This document shows, piece by piece, positions 41,540 through 52,808 of a stretch of 64,000 nt of DNA. Where the stretch lies: contig NC_085857.1 of assembly GCF_034702125.1 (NCBI RefSeq), positions 55,454,714-55,518,713 of the forward strand. The letters run 5' to 3'. A program made the position numbers and the translations under genes. The DNA is from Engraulis encrasicolus. Lineage: Eukaryota; Chordata; Actinopteri; Clupeiformes; Engraulidae. The first letter of the stretch is position 1. Each line of letters begins with the position of its first letter. The notes under the pieces are model-generated. The model did not search any database and was not told the origin of the DNA. It saw only the letters and a program-made list of their open reading frames with translations.

Positions 41540-44057
41540 TAGGGGTGGGCGATACGGGCAAAAAAAAATTTCACGATAACGGACGGGGGGGTGTAATCAA
41601 TGTGTTTGAATTTTACCGTAATATGGGATTGACAGGGCAGGGTGAGTAAAGCAGAACATTTGTTGGCCTATGTAGCCTAAACTGCATGTTACCAAGAGGT
41701 CTGCATAAATAATGGCAAGTCTACACTAGGCTACATCACAAAGCATGGCAGTGTAACAAAGCTACACATTTGTGCTGTCTATTATTTGTGCATGATTCCC
41801 GACTAGTTTCAATTCTGCACTGGAGGTAGTAGTGCATTTGTGTTTTAACTGGGGATGGACAGAGAGTGAGAGTTGGGAGAAATGCTGTGCTGAAGAACTG
41901 TCACTTTTTGAATGTAATAATACACATATGCTCTGGTCTGTAAAGTAATACTTCATCACTCGGCATGAAAACATATCCATTTAAATAAAAAATAGTTTTA
42001 TGATGTATTGCCTATGTTTCTGTTAGATGACAGCCATTTTTGACAGGAAGCAGGGCATTTGTGGATGTTTAAAGGGACACTGTGTGAGATTTTTAGTTTT
42101 TTATTTCCAGAATTCATGCTGCCCATTCACTAATGTTACCTTTTTCATGAATACTTACCACCAGCATCAAATTCTAAGTATTCATTAAGACTGCAAAAAT
42201 TGCGCTTTTCATACATGAAAAGGGGGATCTTCTCCATGGTCCGCCATTTTGAATTTCCAAAAATAGCCATTTTTAGCTGCCAAAATGACTGTACTTGGAC
42301 CATACTAGAAAATGTGTTTATTACTTTGTAAACTTTCATATAAAGATCAAATTTGCCAATAGGTAGCCCAGTTTCAATGAGCAGCGTAGTTGCAGTACCT
42401 TTTTTGACCATGTCCTGCACAGTTTCCCTTTAATGTCATGCATAATTTAACTCACTGCACCAGTCACCATTTCTTGTCCACCTAAGCAGATATGATATCT
42501 ATACATGCAGTTGAGTGTTTGAGTAGTGAGTAACAGCCACTCTAATAGTTGTAGAGAACAACATTGCTTAGCCTATTTCGCTGACTAGCATGCTAACTAG
42601 CGATTTCTCAGACCAGAGACAAAGCTATTTCTCTTCCTAACTATTTGGCTTTCCATAATCACAGACGGTTGCTAATTAAACCCAATAGTTCCAAAACGCC
42701 CTCAGCATCATGCAATGGCTGGTTTAATGGTTGAATTCCTCATGTAAATCCACCATTTGGATAACAACTCCCCTCCACTGCCCATTAGCAGCAGTGCTGC
42801 ACGAGTGACGAGGAGATTTCTTGTCTCCCACAGTCTGCCAAAATGCTGGCCGGGCTCTGCCCTACTGCTGACGCAATGCCTTTGGTTCAGCTACACACAG
42901 TAGGGCCAGGAGCTTGTTCAAGTAGAATCTGATCTCCACCCACTTTATCTGGAACCAATCAACTGAGCATTTCCAACTGTCCTGGGTAGAGGCGTGTTCA
43001 AGGCAGTGACATGGTTTAAGCAGAGACGTTCTATTGGGACTACGGCTGAATTCGAAACGGGAGGCAGTGACTCGATGACTCTCCTCCTACATAAACAGGT
43101 CACCGATCAGTTAGCTGATGAGGCAGCCGTTACGAACGGCACTAACGAGTGCGCCGCCTTGCGCATTTGATGTTACGGCGATTCTTGCGATTCTATGGCG
43201 GGAGTTACGTTCATCACGTTAGCGCTTAGCTTACGCATGCTATTTGAACGGTGAATGATCGTCAGACGGCGGAATCGTAAAATAGGCTATAAATAGATCT
43301 AGCGACAGCATATTTAGATACTACAATGTTGATTTATGCATTTGATTTTCAATATCTACATACATAAGTGTCAGAATAAAGAGTATGATAAGGTAGTAGC
43401 TTGGGTAGTAGCCATGTTTGTTTTTCAAGTTTCCGGTTGAGAGGGAGGTGGCGCACAGCATGTTGGGTACCAAGGCAGCCAAGACAGCATCTGATGTATC
43501 CTCGAAATATCCTCGTTACGCCCACAAATGCAGTCAACTGCCGAGAGAGGAAATAAAGCAATTTTTCGTTTCGATTCACACTTGATGACTCGATGTCCAG
43601 TTAGCTCACTGGAAGGACAGCTGCCTTCCCCGTTTCGAATTGGGCCTACGAAATGTTTGGTTTAAACGTCGGCACAGCCCTCAACCAGTAGCAAGCCGAG
43701 GGAGGCGGGTTAACCAGGCCATTTGGAAACACTAATCGTTATTGTCCTGGTCAGACCAGATCGCGGTACGTGATACGAAGTCTATGAAAATCAGGCAACC
43801 AAAATGCTGCCGCCCGCCCGCCCCCTCGGCACTGTCTGCTCATTGGTTCACAGACTTATCCTTCACCCAGAGACCGCCAATAGTAATATTGTTGTGAACT
43901 GACATGCCTGGCTGTCGTCGTTGTCTGGACGAGTCCTGTCACAGAGCTTTGTTGATTTTAGAGACTTCATAAAAATATCTCGATATTGCCAATACCGATA
44001 TATCGTCAAAACAACATTCACGATAATTTCGCAGACAATATATATCGCCCACCCTTA
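41540..44057. mobile_element. 2.5-kb hAT-type non-autonomous element with 8-bp TSD
   Basis: TIRs TAGGGGTGGGCGATA and TATCGCCCACCCTTA, flanked by TCCCCGTC on both sides (41532-41539, 44058-44065). The interior has no transposase frame. It contains another MITE (42068-42433). The related locus in copy B at about 40335 (gatccccatccc) lacks it. Confidence 0.85.
42068..42433 (+). mobile_element. MITE of the AAAGG-ACACTGTG family, nested in the hAT element
   Basis: TTTAAAGGGACACTGTGTGA at the left, GCACAGTTTCCCTTTAA at the right, inverted ends. Near full length (366 bp). 42440-43960 otherwise shows no recognisable feature. Confidence 0.82.
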
Positions 44058-44242
44058 TCCCCGTCTCAACTTGAGACATGTTACATTTATCAAATTTGAA
44101 ATGAGCACATATATCCCGTAAGCACATGTCCCGAAAAAAGCACATACTTTTTTCTCTACACATCCAGAGCTCAACAATATCCTCGCTTCCTTACTTTTTT
44201 ACATTTAAGCTAATACTCAACTCTGAATACTATTTGTTTCAG

Positions 44243-44322
44243 ATGTTCTACCAGGAGCCGGAATGAACCCTTCCAGATCCTTTGCCCCTGTTATGTTCAT
44301 GAGGAACTTCATGAACCACAAG
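44243..44322 (+). pseudogene. mip-like: Aquaporin-0-like exon 3, copy C
   Basis: Acceptor tttgtttcag, MFY, a one-base shift, then GAGMNPSRSFAPVMFMRNFM. The second NPA motif has become NPS. The donor AG|GTAAGG is kept. Intron 3 follows to about 44500 and matches copy A's 38740-38860. Confidence 0.82.
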
Positions 44323-44759
44323 GTAAGGGAAAATATATACATATACAAATTATGCATTAAATTGGCTTATTTCTCCCATTGTTTGTAACTACTTTTAGGT
44401 AAGATATAATAGATTTCTGTGGTCTTCACTGTTAGGCACTGTTAGTGTGTCAAGACGTGTTCAATTAAATTAGTTATGTATTGGTGTTTTGCAGAATGTG
44501 CCATGCACTGTTGTTCGTAAGGGGTTTTCTTGCTTATTTGGATGTTTATTACATTTCACTGATCCTTGTCCCAACTTATTTGAGACATGTTACAATTATC
44601 AAACTTGAAATTAGCACCTGTCCCGTAACAGTCAATATGTTTCTTCAACATTCTCCATCTAATGACTGTATTGAATGTTTTGAAAATTATAGTATTGTGA
44701 TTTTGATCAGTTTCCTAACTTCAGTGTCCTAACTTCATAGAATTTTGTTTTATTTTGTG

Positions 44760-45478
44760 CTTATACAGTATGTTTAAAGATTTTTCACCTATTCTGGTCT
44801 ACTGTTGTACTATTATTCCATCAGTTGCTACTACTACAAGTCAACTACTTCAAATCATTAACTCCACTGAAATCAACAACAAGACCACATGAGTGGAATC
44901 CTTCATCTGCGTACACTCCTTGTCTTTCAAGTGTGCGAAACCCAGTTTAAGGCAGAGTGGAAAACCAATACACCATTGAAAGCCAACGACTGCCAGTGCA
45001 TCACCACTGCACCAGTGAGCGGTCTGTCAGTGTACCACCGCCTAACCAGTGCAACACCTCGCTGACCAGTGAACCAACTGACTAGTGGACAACCTCCTGC
45101 TGCCACTGACCAAGACCCAACGACTCCACTCACACATGGCCTAACAGAGATGGACGATACCTGGAAGATACATTTTGAAGTCACCTGACAAAAGAAAAAA
45201 ACACAAGAAAAATAGCAAAGGGTAAACGCGGCGGAAAAAAAAGAAAAATCATTACAGGAACTGAAAGCTGACAATGATGGTGCCGGATGAAAGTACTGCC
45301 TCCCCACTTTGCTTCATCTCCCCTCTTAGCATTCAGGATCCATTTAGCCGCTCTCCATGTCCACACAATTGTCCCAGCCAGCCGTCTTAGACTGCTGAAG
45401 GGCCTTTTGTCCAATACTTCTTGGACTGCTGCTACTGTTGGTGGTGGAGTTCTGTACTTGGACTGTGCGTTGTCCTGG
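44760..45478 (-). pseudogene. BEL/Pao fragment, unit 2, cut by an insertion
   Basis: Counterpart of 35330-36220. It stops at 45476, where a 2.67-kb element begins; the homology resumes at 48145. Confidence 0.6.
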
Positions 45479-46429
45479 GGACGTATTACAGAAATGTTCC
45501 TGTCCTAAATCAAAAGTTAAGATCGGATGAGTGGAGACAAGTTTCCTAAATGTAGGACAGCCACCCCAGCTGTCCCAACTTCCTTCCCCCTATCCATTGG
45601 TGTTTAGAATAGATGTAATTTTGGTGTAGATGGTGGGGACATGTCCATACCGCTTTTGAAATAAACCTAGCTTGTCCACACCACTTTTTCACAAACATAA
45701 TGCAAAAATGGCATACCCGGACAATTTGCCATATTAATGTCCCCACCACTTTCCAAGCCAAAGCTACACCTTTGGTGTGGGTACTGTTAGCCAAAATTTA
45801 GCTGATGTTATCTATTTACGATGAATATATCAATTAATTAACTACTGATTGATAACTATTGATTGAAATGAAATGAAAAAACAAATGCATTGGAATGAAC
45901 ATATTTTACATGTAATATATTTTACTGAAACTGCCGCAATTTAACATGAGATTGCAGGCAGCTAGCGTGAAACGCCCCGAGCCCTCCTCCTTCAAAGATA
46001 TTGCCATTATAACTCTGATCGGTGGAACATAACATTAATAAATGTGTAAATGTTATTACATTTTTTTAAAAACCCTGCTGCAGACACCGACGTGTATCAT
46101 ACAGTGTAGTGTCATTTGCGGTAGAAGCAATGTTACCGAAAAATGTATGTCCTCTTCCTTTCTGGTTTAGAAGGCATACGTATGGTATGCAGACCATTAG
46201 ATGCAGTAGTCAGTTTCATTCTAGCTCTGTTTTATCACATTGTTGCTTAACACTCTAACATTACTAATTCTACTAGCCTACTTTTTTACTTATTTCTACT
46301 AATTCTACTTCTTTCCGTATTTTTAGCTTCTTTCCTTAAGCCACCGCTTTTAACATCTTTGATGTACCAAAAGATGTAACATCTTTTACCTAAATTGCTT
46401 TTAACATCCTTTTAACATCATTTTTTTTT

Positions 46430-46680
46430 ACCATTTGTTGGGCATTGTTGTCAGTGTTGCAACTGTACACTGCACCTAGATGTCTTTGTTTATTATCTAA
46501 AAATGCCTTCTTACCCTTCTTATTATTTTGTGCTACATCTTTTACCATGTGTTGTACAATGCTCTCAGTGTTGCAACTGCACGCTGCCCCTTTTATTTTT
46601 TTGCTACATGATCTTTTACCTTGCATTGGACAATGCTGTCAGTGTTGCAACTGTACACTGAGCCTAGATGCCTTCCCCTT
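46430..46680. repeat. Three ~95-bp tandem units
   Basis: 'cagtgttgcaactg(t/c)ac(a/g)ctg' occurs at about 46452, 46567 and 46639, with 'ttttacc' and 'gcctagatg' neighbours. Low-quality tandem array. Confidence 0.7.
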
Positions 46681-46699
46681 TTCCTGCTTAATTTCCTCC

Positions 46700-46775
46700 T
46701 TGTAAGTCTCTTTCCTTATAAGTCTCTTTGGTAAAAGACGTTTGCTAAATATATGTAATGTAATGTAATGTGATG
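46700..46775 (+). mobile_element. SINE 3' tail
   Basis: 'tctctttggtaaaagacgtt' followed by 'tgctaaatatatgtaatgtaatgtaatg', the common tail of fish V-type SINEs. The head is missing. Confidence 0.55.
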
Positions 46776-46810
46776 GGTAGCAGTGCATTTGTTGTTAGGT
46801 AACAGACATA

Positions 46811-47906
46811 CAGCTCCAGGCCTTTTTATTAGAATACCATGAAAAAGTTGATTTATTTCCATAATTCCATCAATAATGTTAAACTGTCATGGATTGTAGA
46901 TTCATGGCCCAGTTTTTTAACTATTCCAATCATTATTTTTTTTCTTTTTATATACGTTGGCCTTCCAGCTCAAAAAACCCATGAATTGGGGAATTCGCAT
47001 TATTAGAATATTGTTATAAAATCACATTTTTCTTCATCAAAATTTGGGTCACATTAAATCAGTTGAAATTTAGTACTTTCTAGTAGAATCTACATAACAT
47101 GCAATGGTCAATACTTGGTTAGGACATTCTCTGTCTTCATAATGGCCATGATGCGTTTAACATTGAAGTCAATGGAAAAACAGTGCATGGGAGTTATGGA
47201 AGCCCAGATATCCTTGATGCTTTGCTGTCAGCTGTTCTTGTTTGTTGACCTGGTGCCCCACACTTCCCTCTTCAATATACCCGAAGATTTCCATGCCACG
47301 TTTTGGTGTTAACTCACCAGTTTAATTCTAACTCAACAGAAATTAAACCCCATTCATTTTCAATGGGGATTCATTTCTGGTTATTTAGAATTAAACTGGT
47401 GAGTTAGCGCCAAAACGTGGCATGGAAATCTACAGGGTATATTGAAGAGTGAAGTGTGGGGTACCAGGTCAACAAACAAGAACAGCTGACAGCAAAGCAT
47501 CAAGGATATCTGGGCTTCCATAACTGCCACGCACTGTTTTTCCATTGACTTCAATGTTAAACGCATCATGGCCATTATGAAGACAGAGAATGTCCTAACC
47601 AAGTATTGACCATTGCATGTTATGTAGATTCTACTAGAAAGTACTAGATTTCAACTGATTTAATGTGACCCGAATTTTGATGAAGAAAAATGTGATTTTA
47701 TAACAATATTCTAATAATGCGAATTCCCCAATTCATGGGTTTTTTGAGCTGTAAGGCCAACGTATATAAAAAGAAAAAAAATAATGATTGGAATAGTTAA
47801 AAAACTGGGCCATGAATCTACAATCCATGACAGTTTAACATTATTGATGGAATTATGGAAATAAATCAACTTTTTCATGGTATTCTAATAAAAAGGCCTG
47901 GAGCTG
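46811..47906. mobile_element. Near-perfect 1.1-kb palindrome, Tc1/mariner-type TA flanks
   Basis: CAGCTCCAGGCCTTTTTATT at the left is repeated inverted at the right, with TA on each side (46809, 47907). The arms, about 540 bp each, are nearly identical over their full length (for example one GCATGGGAG/GCGTGGCAG difference). Centre near 47359. It looks like a head-to-head foldback of a mariner-like end. The repeated frame in both arms is an effect of the symmetry. Confidence 0.85.
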
Positions 47907-48115
47907 TACAACGTGAAAGTCCATAGCTGTTTTTTAGGATTCCCAAAGATAGCATTTAATCTATTTGCGCATCCTATCACAAGTTAGGAAAAGTGTTTAA
48001 AAGACGCACCCTAACCTCAAAAATGTTCCAAACACTGTTGAACGCAAGTTAAACACTAACACACTTTTTCTAAATATGGTCCTGTTGCCGCGGGAAATAG
48101 AGAGATAAGATTCTC

Positions 48116-49130
48116 AATCTAGGATGCTTCTGTAATACGTCCCCCAGACTGCAATTGGGTGTTGTGCCTTCAGCTGATTTTGGACGAGTACTGCAGTGAA
48201 TGTTTTCCTCTGCATTCTAGTGACATTGTCTCTGATTTTGTTGGCCACTTGCCCTAAGGGATGTGAAAGGAACGGTGCACCGGACTGCCACTCAGGACTT
48301 TTAATTAGGTAATCATGACTAGCCCCTCGGGTAGTAATGTCTATGTTCACAGCACCTGGAATCCACCACCAATCTCTGATGTCAGTGCTGCTCTCGATCT
48401 CACCAACTCTGTTTGCGTAGAAAGTTTGGTATCCATAACTTTCATGCTGTATGGCACCCAAGATGTTCTGGCTGTCGACTAGGTGATGCCACTTTTTGAC
48501 CTCGATTAGGCAGTGCTTTTGGAAGCATTTTGGCAGCCGTGCTGCAAATACTGCTCCGCACATCTTCGCCTTCACATGGTCATCTTTGTGGTTAAGAGGG
48601 GTCAGCTTGGCATTGTCCCCAACTACTCTCACGACACCATTGCTGTAGCTCCACCGCAGGTACAGCCCAGACCATGTGCATGCTCACTGCCATCAGAGAA
48701 GGTGATTGCATATGGTCTTTCAGTTGGGTCTGGCGGTGTGAGACTTGTTCAGCGAGCTCAGAGATGATGCCATAAAGCTCCTTGAAGAATATGCAGAGCT
48801 GAGCCAAGGCAGCATCCCCGGTGTCTGCTGCACAGTACATTACTTTTGCCTCTTGGAAGGCCCTGTGGTCATGATGGTCCCCCCTCTGTTTTGTTGGGGC
48901 CACAAGACCAAGGAGGTAATAGAGGCCTGAGGCTTGGCTTAACAGCTCTCTTCTGGTGAGTGGTTCTGGTGTTTGTTCTCTCAGCTCTCTCTTTGTCTAT
49001 GAGCAAGTCCTGGCCAGGGCACTTTTTTTTTTTCTTCTTGGAGAAGTTGACCGCAACCATGATATGCAACTTGTCATCTTCGATGGTGTAGCCAAATAGC
49101 CGGACTTTATCCTCTCTTCTCTTTGGGTTG
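48116..49130 (-). pseudogene. BEL/Pao RT end and RNase H, unit 2
   Basis: Minus-strand pieces in order from 49130: GYTIEDDKLHIMVAVNFSKK, TRRELLSQASGLYYLLGLV, AFQEAK, FSDGSEHAHG, AKLTPLN, then one open run of 172 codons with CGAVFAARL, HLVDSQNILGAI, ANRVGEIESSTDIRDWWWIP, ITTRGASHDYL and EWQSGAPFL. These are the conserved features of BEL/Pao RT-RNase H. Several frame changes and a lost RT catalytic half make it a fossil. Confidence 0.88.
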
Positions 49131-49149
49131 CTTGCATGAAGGCAGGCTG

Positions 49150-50105
49150 GCAGCCTTCTGTGCAGGCAGAGTTGTTGAGATCCAGAGCAGCACTGACGTC
49201 AGAGATTGGTGGTGGATTCCGGGTGCTGTGAGTGCTGAGTGGTGGTCCGGTCCTTTGGCTTCCTTGAGGTGGGTGGCCAATGGGGTCAGTGAAATAAGTC
49301 GCTACGCAGGTGGGAGGCAGAGTCACTGGAGTGCAGAGGATGGCGTTTACTGCAGTGCTCGCCTGGGGTCAGCTGGGGGCACTGCACCCGGTTGTGGTCC
49401 AGGCCGGCGCACGGCCCAGGTCCGGACCTCCGGCGGCAGCAGTGGCAGCGGTCCACGAGCTGTTGGACGAAGAGCACTTAGGCGGTCTAGGGCGGCTGGT
49501 CGGGGCAGTTGCATGGGCATGGGGAGCGGCTGGTTGTTTCCTGAGTGTCAGGATGCGGGGTGGGGCAGGGTGGGAGGCAGTGCCTTCATCCAGCACCATG
49601 ACTGTCGGCAAGATTCACTTCTCTCCATGGTCATCCGTAGAATATCTGGTCGGATCCTGGAACAAACTTCGTTGGGGCGGAACCTGTCCTGTAAGAAATG
49701 TATTCTTACCTGAGAGTAAAACCAGTAAAGACGGTAAAACCAAGGACTACTTGGAAGGTATGTTGCAAAAAATGGTATCTGCTGGATGTGGAGAATGTTT
49801 CCAGCCGATTCACCCCACCGGAATGGTCCTGCCGAAGCTCCTGTCAAGGTCATCAAAAAGCCCTGCAGAGTCTTGGTGGCGGAGGAGGCCTTACCTTCAG
49901 AGATTTCCTGACCGTGCTTAAGCTATCTGCCAACCTTGCCAAAGAAAGCACTGTGAGCACTAGTTTTACATCAACTACATCATTCCAAACACACTGCTGC
50001 TTGGCCTAGCCACTGGAGATCTCAAAACAGTCCACTACAACATCTACCCCTTCAAAAGACTGCAAGCAATGCAAACACAAGTCAGCCACTTCTGGATGTC
50101 CTGGA
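49150..50105 (+). pseudogene. BEL/Pao RNase H end, spacer and integrase end, unit 2
   Basis: Plus strand: EIQSSTDVRDWWWIPGAV (about 49175), a Gly/Ala-rich spacer, an integrase piece near 49640-49690, FRDFLTVLKLSANLAKE (about 49890), and the integrase C-terminal region with IIPNTLLLGLATGDLKTV and YPFKRLQAMQTQVSHFWMSW (about 49980-50100). It faces away from the minus-strand copy at 48116-49130 and joins mip exon 2 at about 50105. Confidence 0.85.
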
Positions 50106-50109
50106 GTAA

Positions 50110-50285
50110 ACATGCAGTACAGAACCTTGCTTCAGTCTGGCATCAGCATTGGGCATGGCCACCACTGTGGAGCTCTTCCTGACCAGGCATCTGCATCTTT
50201 CCTGCAACGGGTGAGAGGAGCAAGGGACGCATGGGCTCCGCTCCCATGGCCATCGCCTTCTGTCACCATGGCCAATCTCATGGGA
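50110..50285 (+). pseudogene. mip-like: Aquaporin-0-like exon 2, copy D
   Basis: Contains TLLQSGISIG, then in a shifted frame MATTVELFLT, degenerate sequence, and AIAF, matching the MIP/AQP0 exon 2 order (loop C, helix 5). It ends at a GTGAGT donor (50286). At least two one-base insertions break the frame. Confidence 0.75.
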
Positions 50286-50555
50286 GTGAGTGTCACACAG
50301 TCTCACACACACACACTCACATTGCACCCTCTTTCTCATACAGTTATGCTCAAAATAATAGCAGTATCTTTAAAGAGTTCAGTAAAGGTCAAAACTCTTC
50401 AAATAAACTGTACTTCAATGAGTATAAATGCATTGGGGACACTGCGTTCAATTTCCAAGCAAGAAAAGTAATTTAGTTATATAATCTTTCCCGGAAAGTG
50501 AGGAAATATGTTTAAAAAATGGCAGCATTGCTATCTGTCTTTTGAGACTGAAGTG

Positions 50556-50650
50556 TTCTGTACAAGCAGACATTTCAGGGTTATGCCTTCATCAGTGCTC
50601 TGTGCTCACCTGCACACTGATGAAGGCAGAACCCTGAAACGTCTGCTCTA
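50556..50650. repeat. Inverted repeat of ~32-bp arms
   Basis: 'gcagacatttcagggttatgc' followed by 'cttcatcagtg' (from 50568) is answered by 'cactgatgaaggcagaaccctgaaacgtctgc' (50615-50646). Resembles the hairpin-like ends near 5023-5164. It lies in mip copy D intron 2. Confidence 0.6.
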
Positions 50651-50808
50651 CTCTGCTCTCTGAAAAAGACAGGTGAAGCACAAGGAGATTTTTTTGTGTG
50701 CGTGTGTGTGTGAACTTGCTCTCACCCTTAAACTGTTTTATTTGGGTCCACACACACACACTGGATGTGTAGAGATTCTCACCTCTGAACACTACTTGTT
50801 TGCTTCAG

Positions 50809-50894
50809 ATGTTCTACACTGGAGCTGAAATGAACCCTGCCATACTGTATCCTTCGCCCCTGCTATGTTCAAGAGGAAGTTCATGAGCCACTGG
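50809..50894 (+). pseudogene. mip-like: Aquaporin-0-like exon 3, copy D
   Basis: Acceptor tgcttcag, MFYTGAEMNPA (the second NPA motif is kept), then an insertion of a few bases shifts the frame, then FAPAMF-like sequence ending CACTGG|GTAAGA. Confidence 0.82.
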
Positions 50895-51087
50895 GTAAGA
50901 AAAATTACATACAAATTATACATTAAAAACATGATTATACTTGTTGGTAAACTAACAGTGAAGACTGCATAAATCTATTGTATCTGACCTGAAAGTAGTC
51001 ACTGTTGCTGTGTCAAAAAGTATTCTATTAAATAAGATATTACATTATGTATTGGTGTTTTGCAGAATGCGGCATGCACTGCATGTC

Positions 51088-51441
51088 TTAAAGCGATGGT
51101 GCGGAGTAGATTCACCCTAATTCCATTTGAACCGTGACATCCATCCAGTAGTCCACCTGAATTGTTTTCTACCTTTGGCGAGCATTAGCAGAGTTACCGA
51201 GTTATTCTGAATAGCTTAGTACAAGCGCTAATGGATCTTAACAGCATCTCCAAACTTGGCGCGCTAAAATAAGTTTTGAGATACTGTGAAGATCCATTTG
51301 CACTTGTACTAAGCTATTCAGAATAACTCGGTAACTCGGCTAGTGTTCACCCAAGGTTGAAAACACTTCGGGTGGACTACTGGATGGATGTCACGGTTCG
51401 AATGGCATTAGGGTGAATCTACTCTGAGCCATCACTTTTAA
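51088..51441. mobile_element. TTAA-flanked palindromic MITE (354 bp) in mip intron 3
   Basis: TTAA on both sides (51088-51091, 51438-51441). The arms share AGTAGATTCACCCTAAT.CCATT and 'ttattctgaatagcttagtac' in inverted form. The homologous site in copy B (gacttaagattgttc at about 40950) is empty, which confirms insertion at TTAA. Confidence 0.88.
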
Positions 51442-51520
51442 GATCATTCTTTCTTGCTCCGATGTCTCTGCAGCTCACATGTAACTATAATATGGTTTCT
51501 GCTCTTCTCTCGTCCTGCAG

Positions 51521-51700
51521 GTGTACTGGGCGTGACCTGTGGTGCTACGGACGCCATCATGTACGACTTCATGCTCGTCCCGCGCATGCGTTGCCTGACT
51601 GAGACTAGCCACCCTGAAAGGCAGCTGGCCCCCGGAGGTGAACCAGCCTGACACACGCAGGCAGCCCATCAAGGTCAAGACCCACGCCCTATACGCCTGC
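51521..51700 (+). pseudogene. mip-like: Aquaporin-0-like exon 4, copy D
   Basis: VYW, a loss of the VGPxIG part, then ATDAIMYDFMLVPRMRCLTE. After a one-base loss it gives ATLKGSWPPEVNQPDTRRQP and KVKTHAL, the full MIP/AQP0-type C-terminal tail. The codon where the stop is expected after HAL has become TAC, so the frame runs on. The most complete copy of the cluster, but clearly a pseudogene. Confidence 0.85.
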
Positions 51701-52129
51701 CACCCAGGGAAAACGGGGGCCAGCCACGCTTATTATAGTAGGCCCCCCACTGTCAGCCACACCATCATGGACATAGCGAAGTGCAGACACATACATACAC
51801 ACAAGAATTCTAACCAACGCCACAAAGGGACACGTATGTACTGAAATGGCAAAAACCAGACATATGAACTAACACAATAAAGACAGCCCTTGCACATCAG
51901 TGCTAGGGGGAGACTGTGCTGATAGTCTAAATGTTAGTGGCTCTGACATGGACAAAGGCATAAATACGCACAAAGTGGGACCCAGTCCTGGTGGTACAAA
52001 AGTGTTGTTCTCAGTGGAAGGGAGGAGCACTCAGAATCTACAACTCATGTCCAAGTTCACTGTTCTAGCTTACTCCCTGGCATTTCATTTTATTTACTGA
52101 GTGTGCGTGATGGACCTACCGATCGTGTG

Positions 52130-52177
52130 TGCGCGTGATAGACCGTGTGTGCAACCGACTGACTGACCTACCCAACC

Positions 52178-52238
<61 letters not shown>

Positions 52239-52775
52239 ATCTACCGACCAGCTTTACAAACAACCTACCAACCGTGTGTGTGTGTGGGCGTGCAAAAGAC
52301 CGACCTACCAACCATGTATGTGCGAGTGACCGACTGACAGTGTGAATGTGTTTGAGAGGATGTGGGCCAGTGCAAGTGGTGTGTGTGCGAGAGAGAGAGA
52401 GGGAATGTTCACTGCATTGGGTTTATACCACACCAACCTACTGACTGTGTTTGTGTGAGTGACCGACCATGTGTGCGAGTGTGTTTGAGAGACTGTTTGA
52501 GGGTGGCTTTTGTGTCAGGGAGTTGCTTGAGTTGTTTTTCTTTGCAAGAGGGTGTGTGTGTGTGTGTGTTACTAAATGTTTTTCATCTTTTTATTTTGGG
52601 TTTATATTACAAAGCATGCATGTGTTGGCATCATGCAAATGTTCATATTTTTTTCTTATCTACTTTTGTATGACTTATTTTATTACACTTGTTTCACCTC
52701 CTCCCCCGTACCGATCGACCAACCGTGTGTGTGTGTTTGTGGGGGGGGCGGGGGGGCATGTCTGTTTGTCTTTGC

Positions 52776-52808
<33 letters not shown>

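Larger units (their letters stand above)
45477..48144. mobile_element. 2.67-kb insertion with TIR GGGGACGTATTACAGAA
   Basis: GGGGACGTATTACAGAA (45477-45493) and TTCTGTAATACGTCCCC (48128-48144) are perfect inverted ends. The uninterrupted homologue at about 36210 (gtcctgggcagcaattggg) shows the element is absent there. No transposase frame was found. It contains a tandem repeat (46430-46680), a SINE tail (46700-46775) and a palindromic element (46811-47906). The target duplication is not resolved. Confidence 0.75.

Noticed and set aside
47115..47602. Two almost identical divergent genes (plus 47115 and minus 47602)
   Set aside because: They are the two arms of one palindromic element; no domain recognised.
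48114..48632. A functional 172-aa RNase H-like gene
   Set aside because: Open by chance survival; upstream RT parts are in other frames, and the spacer is cut by an insertion.
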